Of a DNA stretch of 64,000 nt, positions 55,966 through 64,000 are shown piece after piece; position 1 is the stretch's first letter; each line of letters opens with the position of its first letter. The DNA is taken from positions 340,155,001 to 340,219,000 of the forward strand of contig NC_092338.1 in the NCBI RefSeq assembly GCF_046630445.1. Reading direction: 5' to 3'. The translations under genes were made by a program, and so were the position numbers. The notes below the pieces were generated by a model, which worked only from the letters and a program-made list of their open reading frames with translations, searched no databases and had not been told where the DNA came from. Source of the DNA: Rutidosis leptorrhynchoides (Eukaryota > Streptophyta > Magnoliopsida > Asterales > Asteraceae).

Positions 55966-56110
55966 ATTTGATTTCGTAGGAATTCTATCAAAAGATAGTC
56001 GTCAAATAAAAGTGTTTACTTTATTTGGGATCCAAGATAGCTAAGATGCCGAAGCCAGATCATGGTTCGAGCCCATAATCCGAGAGTCAAGTTGGCACGC
56101 GAGTTTTTTA

Positions 56111-56568
56111 AAGGTGAAACTCCATTGGAAGCTAATACATAGTCAAGAACAGCCGTGAAATTAATCAAATTTGCTTTCAATATTTATTAGTGAATATATG
56201 GTAGTAATATATTCACCATTATTTTTACTACATTCACCATAACTGTACATTAGCAGGTTGTACGGTACAACATTTTAATGCATAATTCATACTGAATCAG
56301 TAAAAATACCGGTGGATATATATAATTTGTGACAACTCGAAAAAATTTAGATTAATAAAATGGGTCGAGGCCCGAGAAGTATTAATTACTGTTTTAATTT
56401 TTTGTTTTTTAATTATCAAATAAATAAGTGACAGGTAGACATAGAATAGCAAACACGATTAATTAAGATCATGAAAATTCGAATCCAAGGTGACTTCAGT
56501 GACGAACTACGAAGACTGCTCATGTTGATGCAGTCACTACTGACGGCAGTTGCATCTATTACCAACCC
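56111..56568 (+). other. Upstream region of the SDR gene
   Basis: AT-rich with no other ORF that looks coding. It would contain the promoter of the SDR gene; only the TATA box at its end can be pointed to. Confidence 0.4.
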
Positions 56569-56576
56569 TATAAATA
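56569..56576 (+). promoter_or_regulatory. TATA box of the SDR gene
   Basis: TATAAATA in a CCTATAAATACTTA context, 69 bp before the chosen ATG. A start of transcription about 30 bp downstream would give a 5' UTR of about 45 nt. Confidence 0.65.
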
Positions 56577-56644
56577 CTTACATACTTATGCAAACACTAA
56601 ATACTACTCCGCAAATACTAACAACATCAACTAAAACCAATATC

Positions 56645-58030
56645 ATGGCCAGTGAAATTGCCACCGTCTCACCATCTCAAACCACCCTATCTCAGCCACT
56701 CGAACTACATGATCGGGTTGCAATCGTTACTGGTGGCTCTCGTGGCATTGGCAAAGCGATATCTCTCCACCTTGCGTCCCGTGGCGCCAAGGTCGTTGTC
56801 AATTACACTTCAAATTCCACACAAGCGGATCTAGTTGTCTCAGAGATTAATGCCAAATACCAATACCAACAATCAGGAACAGAGCCAGGTATATTTCGTA
56901 GTAGTTGAGTTCCTTATAAGAGGTGTCAAGTTCGAATCTAGAGTAATCCTGAACAGGAAAAACCTTTTACTAGTAATTTTTATTTGTTTATTTGTAAAAA
57001 AAGTAATCTCTGTACTAAATACCATTAATTTAAATTAAACTTATCTCGAATATAAAAGTAACTCCGTTAATATATTGCAATCGTACAGGCCTTTCATTGT
57101 TTTGATGGATAGATCTTTGCACTATTTATGTATTTTCCGTTTTTCATATAATATAAAAAAAATAAGAGTAAAACTGAAAATTAACAAAGAAAAAAAAATT
57201 GAGAGATAATATTCTTGAGACAGAAGAAGTATTATCATTACTTCCCCTGTTCTTATTATTCATTCATATTTATATTTTGATTTTGAATTTGGATAAATTT
57301 GAAGAGACAACGAATTTTTAAAACTTTGATTGAGGGTAATGCAAGTTCATTTGCATTGTTTACTTTGCTTATAATTATATTACTAATTATAACCGATTAC
57401 TAATAATAACCGATTATTTGTCTGAACAAACAAACAGGAAAGCGAGCTATTTCTGTGAAAGCAGACGTATCCGACCCGATCCAAGTGAAAGCTTTATTTA
57501 ATGCTGCTGAATCCAGTTTCAACACACCAATATACGTGCTTGTAAATGCAGCAGGGGTAGCAGACGCCACCTACAGTTCAATCGCCAACTCAGCACTAGA
57601 CGAATTCGATAGGATATTTTCAGTGAACACAAGAGGTGCATATTTATGTTGTAAGGAAGCAGCAAACCGATTAAAACAAGGTGGAGGAGGAAGGATTATT
57701 TGTCTAACGACGTCGTTAGTAGGGGCCTTGAAGCCGGGGTATGGGCCATATACAGCGTCTAAAGCGGCGGTTGAAGCTATGGTGAAGATTTTGGCTAAGG
57801 AGTTGAAGGGGACGAAGATTACTGCGAATTGTGTGGCTCCGGGGCCCATAGCGACGGAAATGTTCCTCGATGGTAAAACCGAGGAAATGGTGAATAAGGT
57901 GGTGGAGACGATTCCTTTGGGTCGATTGGGAAAACCCGAAGATGTTGCGCCTTTGGTCGGGTTCTTGGCTAGTGATGCTGGAGAGTGGGTTAATGGTCAG
58001 ACTGTTCGAGTCAATGGTGGATTTGTGTAA
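56645..58030 (+). CDS. Short-chain dehydrogenase/reductase, two exons, 278 aa
   Basis: Exons 56645-56888 and 57438-58030, with GT at 56889 and AG at 57436-57437; the split codon is Gly82. Classical SDR features in order: cofactor motif TGGSRGIG (residues 29-36), NAAG (118-121), N145, S174, and the active-site YTASK with Y186 and K190. The end is RVNGGFV. Length and sequence fit plant NADPH-dependent aldehyde reductase-like SDRs, which reduce reactive carbonyls; the substrate is unproven. An upstream in-frame ATG (56471) precedes the TATA box, so I chose 56645. The N-terminus is short and Ser/Thr-rich, and a plastid signal is not obvious. It is the only intact host gene in the window. Confidence 0.92.
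56889..57437 (+). other. Intron of the SDR gene
   Basis: 549 bp, AT-rich, GT...AG, phase 1. Around 57205-57245 two short stretches (GACAGAAGAAGTA and TACTTCCCCTGTTC) look like opposite ends of Stowaway-type MITEs. Confidence 0.85.
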
Positions 58031-58064
58031 TAATTGGCTCATGTTTTTTTCTTCTATGTTTAAA

Positions 58065-58175
58065 TTATTGAGTCGGGCCTGGTATGTCAACAGGGGTGAT
58101 TGTAGCTTGTAAGTTATGAGTTCCTTAATTTATTGAGTCGGTTCAGGTATGTCAACATGGTGATTTTAGCTTAGA
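58065..58175 (+). repeat. 65-bp imperfect tandem duplication in the SDR 3' region
   Basis: TTATTGAGTCGG..CAGGTATGTCAACA..GGTGATT..AGCTT occurs at 58065-58110 and again from 58130, an offset of 65 bp. Confidence 0.75.
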
Positions 58176-58580
58176 CCTTGTTTAATGCATGTGTTCATCG
58201 AAGATTTTTATTAAGCACGCCGGCGACACGCCTCTAGTGCTGCGTGCTGGTGGGTAGTTGGGTTTGGTGTGCTGCCTCCAGGCACGGGAAAAGGAGTTCG
58301 CGTGTTGGGGTTTGTCGGGCTACGTGGCTTACTCAGTCACTCCCATTGCTTTGGATGATATACTCGACCACTAATTTGAGTCAAACAAATATTTCAAACA
58401 AATTTCAACTCATATAATTAATAAATATATAATAATTACTCCGTAATAATAATTAATAATAATAATAATTTATATAATTTCATCTATAAAATTCAATTCA
58501 TTCAAACGCACATTTTATACAATCACATCTATCATTTCCCCCACTTTTCATTCTTCAATTATTTCTTAAAACACTCAATA
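58176..58580. other. Spacer between the SDR gene and the Harbinger remnant
   Basis: 58190-58370 is GC-richer (ACGCCGGCGACACGCC, GGGCTACGTGGC) and could be the terminal part of the PIF/Harbinger element. The rest is AT-rich 5' UTR-like sequence before the ATG at 58581. The inverted repeat end could not be placed. Confidence 0.35.
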
Positions 58581-59543
58581 ATGGCAAATGCAAATCCGAA
58601 AGAATGGTCGTTCTATAGTAACATTTTAGTTGGCGTACCGACAACTCCCAGATCGTCATCTTCAACCCAATCACGACCTTCACTTGGTTTTGTCGCCTAT
58701 ACGCAAAGCGCGTTAGGTATGAGCCAACAAGAAATTCAACAACAAATCCAACATCTACAATACCTTCAACAACTACAACAAATTCAATAATCACTTGGAT
58801 TAATACCACAACGACCTTTTCAAAAAACTCAAAACGCGTTCAACATAAGCCAACAACAAACTCAACAAGAAACCCAACAACAAACCGAAAAACAAACTGA
58901 ACAAAAAGCCGGTGGTTCGAGAAGAAGAAGAAGTCATTAACGAAAAAGCAAAGAAAAACACGCGAACCGTGCAACAAAAAAGTGCGGATACCGCAGAAGA
59001 AGTTTGGTTGGCACAATGTTAGATTGATTCGTCCGAGTATCGATTACGAAAAACTCTTAATAACGATCATCATTATGGGCCACCGTAGCAAACAAGTTCA
59101 ACGATAACAATAACGGTTGATTTCGCGGTGAAGATGAGTTATCGGGTAAATGTCGTTATGTGGACAAGGGATGTAACTCATGTAAGGGGTTTCAAGGATA
59201 CTGGAGAAGAAAAATGCAATCCAATACGTAGTGGACAAAACGAACGACACTTTTATGAGGGTGCGGTAAAATAGTATTGTATGAATGAGGAGAAAACGTG
59301 GGCATTTAAAGAAGCTTGAGAATTTTTGAAAGAGAAACCGATGTGGCTTACGCCTACTCCAATTGGTGGAGCTATTATTGGTAGAGGTTTGCGCAATCAG
59401 GATGATGAAGACGCAATCCATACGATTGATATCAAGGACGATAGAGCTGATGCGCTTTTGGGAAATGATACGATTCCAAGGCCATGGGAAGGAATCGAGC
59501 AAGGAAAGAGGCTAAGAGTTCCGCATCTTCCGATGCGACGATA
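58581..59543 (+). pseudogene. PIF/Harbinger-type ORF1 (SANT/NAM-associated protein), decayed
   Basis: Starts MANANPKEWSFYSN, has a Gln-rich N-terminal region (QQEIQQQIQHLQYLQQLQQ) and a basic stretch (GGSRRRRSH). Then AEEVWLAQC-stop-IDSSE stands where the family SANT/Myb-like domain has EEVWLAQCWIDxSE. A later FKEA-stop-EFLKEKPMWLTPTP is the usual AWEFLKxKPKWLxPTP, followed by an acidic tail (RPWEGIEQGKR). Such proteins are the DNA-binding partner encoded beside PIF/Harbinger transposases. Several stops (at least two Trp to TGA/TAG) and frameshifts kill it. The transposase gene itself is not in the window. Confidence 0.6.
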
Positions 59544-59577
59544 AACTCTTGTGGAACAAACTCATCACGATTTGAGG

Positions 59578-59883
59578 TGTTAGTTGGAGAAGTTGACACG
59601 TACAAGACAGATTTTCTACAAAAAAAAGCTTGTACAAATGGTGTTAGAACCTCAAAGTTGTATAGTGTTAAAGTGAATAATGCTTTAATAGAAGGTTCTA
59701 TAGAGGAGGGCTATATATAGAACCTAAGTAGTCCTAAGTACATAGCTATTGCATTGTAGTGCGTTTAAGAAGTTGTGGAATACAATTTCGTCCGAATTAC
59801 TCTATGTCTGAATTAGTTGCTTTCTGTCCGAATCTCATTCTTACCCTTGATTCTTCGTTATTCAATCATGATCTAACCTATCA
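59578..59883 (+). repeat. Element I 5' LTR
   Basis: About 306 bp, bounded by TG...CA and followed by a PBS. It contains a TATA box. The left edge is inferred from the TGTTAG motif only. Confidence 0.5.
59712..59720 (+). promoter_or_regulatory. TATA box of the element I LTR
   Basis: TATATATAG within GGGCTATATATAGAACC, about 165 bp before the LTR end, a usual place for the LTR promoter. Confidence 0.5.
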
Positions 59884-59885
59884 TT

Positions 59886-59897
59886 TGGTATCAAATC
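59886..59897 (+). other. Primer-binding site of element I, mutated
   Basis: TGGTATCAAATC, ten of twelve bases matching TGGTATCAGAGC, three bases after the LTR end. Confidence 0.6.
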
Positions 59898-60241
59898 ATC
59901 CAGGAAGTGATTCTCTATCACTAGATCGATCAAGATTTCGAAGATTCAAGTTCCAGATCACATTCGCTCATTTTGAATTAGATTCGCACGAGTCGAATCT
60001 GTATTTCTGACGTTCAGATTTGTTTATAAAGTTCAACGAAGGTGTAATATACTTGATAGAAAGTAATTCAATCAACATAACAGCTTCATTACAATAATTA
60101 TGAAGATTCAAGAAAATTATTAGAGTTCGTGGCTAAAACTCTCACATTCGGCCAATTCAAGCTTGATTCTGTGTTTATTGAAGATAAGTGGATTCAGTGT
60201 TGCTCGTTTAGTGTCTACGCATCTTTTTGACGGATTATTTT
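59898..60241 (+). other. Element I leader, first part
   Basis: Non-coding. It shares the GAATCT-rich style of 62658-63239, its continuation beyond F. Confidence 0.5.
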
Positions 60242-62657
60242 TGTAACATCCCGCCTTTTTTCGTTAATTTATTTTAACGCCCGTCTTTTTTTTTTTTAGA
60301 TAATATCTTTCGTTACCTAAATTCGTATCTTCCGTTGACTAGCATTTTAATATTTTCGTTATTTAATTATAACATCTCTCGTTTACTCTAGCATATTTAA
60401 AATAATTCGTTTGGTAAATTCACGCACCCGCTTTTAAACTCGAGGGACTTAAGTTGTCAAGTGGGCAAACTAGTTGACTAGGTCAACTAGTCAACCCACC
60501 TCCCCACCATTCATTTCATCTTCCACCTCCCACTCTTTTTCTCTCTAGTTTAAGAACACACACTTCCACCCAAATCATTCATTCATCATCTAAATCGGAT
60601 CTAGCAAGCAAACATCAAAACAAATTACATATTCGTGATCCTCTCTTCATCCTCTTCAATTTGGTACCAATTTCATAGCTTGAGGTAAGATTTTCAAAAT
60701 CTCTAATTTTCATAAATTAGACCTTTAAACTTAAAAGTGTGTTAATTAGTGTCTATGGCTCGAGTCTAGCATGAATATGTGATTTATTTGCTCGATCTTG
60801 TTATTTTTCATGAACTAGCATGAACTTGAAATGGGTGTGCTTAATCTTGAGTTTTGGATGATTAAATGTTGTTATTATGTTAAAGTTCATGTATTAAATG
60901 TGTTGCTAGCATCATTAGCTTCGTTTTGGTATGTAGGTTGACTTGAAAAAACTCCATTTACAAAATTGTTGAATTCATGATTTTTGGTTAGGGTCCAGTA
61001 ACCTTGAATATGAATTTTGATGCATTGAATGCTATAAAATGTTATTAGTAAGTGTTTAGTTGCAATGTATGTTTAATTACCTTCGAAACGGCATATCGTA
61101 TGTGTAAATTGGATTCCCGAATCACCATTTGCATTTTTGAGCTTGAAACGTTAAATAATGATCATTCGGCGAGAATTCAGTTATTGTAAATTATGTTTTT
61201 GTTTAATGAAATGTGTTTAGTTGTATTCCTCATTAAATTACCTTTCCAACGATATAAGATACGTGTTTTGAATGTTTACGGTTCATAAGTTACGTTTGTT
61301 TGAAGTTTGGTTCGAGTTTACACATGAAACAGCCCAGACTTCTGACCAAGTGTTAAGCCGTGGCGCGCTCCTCTAGACACGGCGCGGCTTAAAGCATGAA
61401 AATGGGGCTGTCCAAAATTATCAATTTTCGTTTAATTCTAACTATGCTACGCAACTCCGATTGACATGAAACTTGTTCTAACATGCTCATATATGATTAT
61501 GAAACTTAGAAAAATTGTTCGTGACCCGACCCGAACACGTTGACTTTTTCGTTGACTTTGACTTGGACTAAAGTTGACTTTTAGTCAAACTTAACCAAAT
61601 ACTTATGCAATCGTTCTAACCTTCTTTTATACTTACATCTTGCATGAAACTTGACAACGTGATTCACATGCTACATAATCGAGTCATAACGAGCCATAGG
61701 ACTAATTGAACAACTTTGACCGATATCGTATTTTACCGGTATTGATACAACCTACTTGTTTAGGTCAAGACTAAACAACTTTCATTCACACGTTTACTTT
61801 GTGAAGTACCTTTATACTCGTGCACTCGAGGTGAGATCATAGTCCCATCTTTTCAACAACTTTTATACTTTTAAATCATGGGATGAGAAAAATATACGTA
61901 TCATACTTTTATGCTTTGAACACAAGTACGAAAAAAAAAATTCCGCGTGTGAGTTACAACAAAAAGCCTCAATTCAATTATCATTAGTTACACTTGCAGG
62001 GTGTAAGCGTGAACTTATGTTATGTGATCACATGGGCTTGACGAGCCCTCATTCGGACGGTTCGCTACCGTTAGCGGATGAAATATATTTTCGAGCATAG
62101 TGTATGTTCTAACACTACGTAACAGGGTACAAAACAGTTAAGTTTAATAATTGGGTGCTCGCGAACATACTTTTGGAATGCAAACGATTTGGATAATCAA
62201 CTATACAAAATCTTGTGGTTCAAAAACAACGTTTACAAATACACCTATGATTTCACCAACGTTTTTCGTTGACAGTTTTCTATATGTTTCTCAGTTTCAT
62301 ACTTGGGTACTTGATACATGCTTCCGCACACTTTGATTACTTGCTTGGGGTCAAGCATACATGCATACGCTAGTGATAGCACCTTTGGATTTAAACTTAA
62401 AGCATACATACTTACGCTATTTATAGCAACCGTGATTTTAAACTAATTATGTCGCAAGTTATTTTATTTATACTTTATAACTTTTGTAAACTTACACTTG
62501 TTGTCGAACCGTTTGGTAAACTAAACTTTGTAAGTATTGTACGTTTCAAATGAATGCGACATAATTTTGGTCAAACGCGTCTCATATAGGGACTGTGACC
62601 AAGTAACGGGACCTAAGTTAACGACACCGTCAATGGCAATTTTGGCGGGTCGTTACA
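60242..62657 (+). mobile_element. Solo LTR F of a Tekay-like gypsy element
   Basis: 2,416 bp bounded by TGTAACATCCCGCC and GGCGGGTCGTTACA, with no internal coding. It contains the same ordered landmarks as the LTRs of A: ATAGTCCCA..., GGGATGAGAA, ACACAAGTACG, the stem-loop CACCAACG...GTTGAC at 62254-62273 and CGTCTCATATAGG near the end. That sets the plus orientation. Flanks ATTTT and AATTT are an imperfect 5-bp duplication. Unequal recombination between two LTRs of a full element is the usual origin. Confidence 0.72.
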
Positions 62658-63239
62658 AATTTCATCAATTGAACGTAAGTTGATAATGTAATCAACATTT
62701 GAAGCTTAATTATCGGTGCGAATCTGCTTCAACTGGTAAATTCAACTAAGAAGTTGTTGTTTGAGGTTTGTAATTGATTCAATGACATTCTCTCAAGTGA
62801 TACAGTTGACATTCGCATGAAGATTCTGACAACAGTTTTGCACGATTGTTTTTCACTTGTTACTAATTTGTTTCCTTTTGCAGAAAGGTGACTGAATCTC
62901 ACAACAAGCGTTAATAATCTGAATCTCAGTGTTTGTGATTCAATTTGAATCATAACTGTGAGAATCTCACATTTTCTGAATCTGACAAACTGAGAGAATC
63001 TCAGTTTATCCTTACACTGTACAAATCAGTATTTTGGTGTTTCATTGTACGATTCTTACACTGTATGAATCTGTGTGCGAATCTTCTGATACTTAACAGA
63101 GATACTGTTTGAATCTAACAACATCTGAATCTCTGTACAAATCTGACAGTAAAACCTTTTTTCTGTGATCTGATATTTCTCTTGAATCTTGTTACTGTAC
63201 GAATCTGCCTTGACAACTGAAGTGTCCGAATATGTCAAG
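62658..63239 (+). other. Element I leader, second part, rich in GAATCT
   Basis: Non-coding leader between F and the gag ATG. GAATCT and close variants recur about a dozen times between 62710 and 63215. Confidence 0.5.
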
Positions 63240-63950
63240 ATGACTACTCAAGATGCTTTGATTATTGGATCCGATTCCAAACATCCCATTCTTTTTGAAG
63301 GACAATATTACCAATGGTTACAGCGTATCACTCAACACACTGATTACAAGGATGAGAAGGCAAAGTAAATTTGGACTTCATTAAATGAAGGACCAATTGT
63401 TGAATTACACCCGAAAACTGGGAAGGTGAAGTCTTAGTTTGAATGGAAGACTTATGCTTTGAGATTAAGAGCTTAAAAACATAATAGATCTACTTAAGAA
63501 AGCCAACACACATAAGCATGCTTCTTCGAATGCACATACAAAGCAAATAGATCGTAAGAATGTGAAACTTGTTTCTACTTGTGTTGATGGGATTGATAAA
63601 AAGGTTAATGGTGCAACTAAATCTTGTGATTCTAAACCCATTACGATTCTTAAAAATTAATTACGATCTCAAATGGAGAAAACTTTTTCAAATAATTCAT
63701 CTTCAAAGAAATTTATTGTTAAGAAGATTTATCATCCTGATGGTTCTCATTCAATTAAGAAAATTCCCACGATCTTAATGTCAAATCATAAAAGGGAAAG
63801 TCTTTTAACGAACATAGTGAAGTCTTCAAAACAGACGAGTCCAAAACCTGATTTGAGTGAGTATGATAACATAAAATGTAAAGTCAAAATGGATATTTTG
63901 AAGAATCAATCATCTCACAAGTCAAACAAAAAAATTTGGACGTTTAACTA
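63240..63950 (+). pseudogene. Element I gag remnant
   Basis: The ATG at 63240 begins MTTQDALIIGSDSKHPILFEGQYYQWLQRI, close to the DALxIGSDxRPPxLxEGQYxQW start of copia-type gag in eudicots. Stops follow at about 63366 and 63436, and the gag core is largely deleted. Downstream Lys/Ser-rich frames up to 63950 look like the linker before a zinc knuckle. Assignment to copia is by this N-terminal motif. Confidence 0.55.
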
Positions 63951-64000
63951 ACAAAGGTGTTTTTCGTGTCACAGGTTTTAATCCAAACTTGAAATACAAG

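Larger units (their letters stand above)
53699..56110 (-). mobile_element. LINE 3' end, split by element H
   Basis: A poly-T run at 53702-53719, followed by GGGCAAAGCCATTATAATTTTATTAATAAC, is the reverse complement of a LINE-type 3' end with poly-A. To the right of element H the minus strand encodes a LINE ORF2 C-terminal segment (55965-55711), with further remnants to about 56110. The CAATA duplication of H joins the two parts. The 5' end is not visible. Confidence 0.6.
59578..64000 (+). mobile_element. Element I: copia-like LTR retrotransposon, 5' part, split by solo LTR F
   Basis: A 5' LTR (59578-59883), a PBS-like TGGTATCAAATC, a long leader interrupted by F, and a decayed gag starting at 63240. 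It runs off the right edge. The LTR starts TGTTAGTTGGAGAAG and ends CTAACCTATCA. No second LTR or duplication can be checked here. Confidence 0.6.

Noticed and set aside
56471..56644. Upstream in-frame ATG that would lengthen the SDR protein by 58 residues
   Set aside because: It precedes the TATA box and its residues are unlike SDR N-termini; the ATG at 56645 fits the family start.

Overview
This is a window of plant nuclear DNA, from a flowering plant and almost certainly a eudicot. The evidence is an intron-containing plant gene, plant-type Ty3/gypsy and Ty1/copia elements primed by initiator-Met tRNA, plant tRNA-type SINEs, and a broken cellulose-synthase-like gene. My best guess is the daisy family (Asteraceae), because the main LTR family resembles repeats I remember from that family; this is recollection and cannot be shown from the window. 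About 90% of the window is transposable elements. I see one clearly functional host gene, a two-exon short-chain dehydrogenase/reductase at 56645-58030.

Positions 1-45.4 kb are one nested stack. The oldest host is a Ty1/copia element (D), visible at 28818-30019 and 43286-45399. Element C is a minus-strand Tekay-like gypsy whose 5' LTR ends at 28817; its other end lies before position 1, and it was inserted into D. Into C's LTR went element B (6671-28108, TSD CACAC), a non-autonomous Athila/Tat-like element. Into B went element A (8994-22123, TSD AAAAC), a Tekay-type chromovirus. Element E (30020-43280, TSD ACTGA) is a second copy of the A family, inserted separately into D in the opposite orientation.

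The most unusual content is in family A/E. Between the primer-binding site and gag, each copy carries two extra sense-strand ORFs: an acidic 204-aa protein of unknown function, and an F-box protein of the At2g35280-like type with a Sel1/TPR-like middle. Both copies have them in the same order and spacing, so they belong to the family and are not chance passengers. In these copies the polyproteins and F-box ORFs carry nonsense codons; the acidic ORF is intact in A.

Positions 45.4-53.4 kb hold the remains of a cellulose-synthase-like D gene, split by a young CRM-type (centromeric) chromovirus (G, 45573-52357, TSD GTATG) and by a 309-bp hAT MITE (TSD CTTACATG). G's LTRs differ at about five positions. 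Its 1,468-codon gag-pol frame runs through the polypurine tract into the 3' LTR.

Positions 53.7-56.1 kb are a minus-strand LINE 3' end, split by a small LTR element with 137-bp LTRs (H, TSD CAATA) that itself contains two different SINEs. Next come the SDR gene, a decayed PIF/Harbinger ORF1 (58581-59543) and the 5' end of another copia-like element (I, from 59578). A 2.4-kb solo LTR (F, 60242-62657) has landed in the leader of I.
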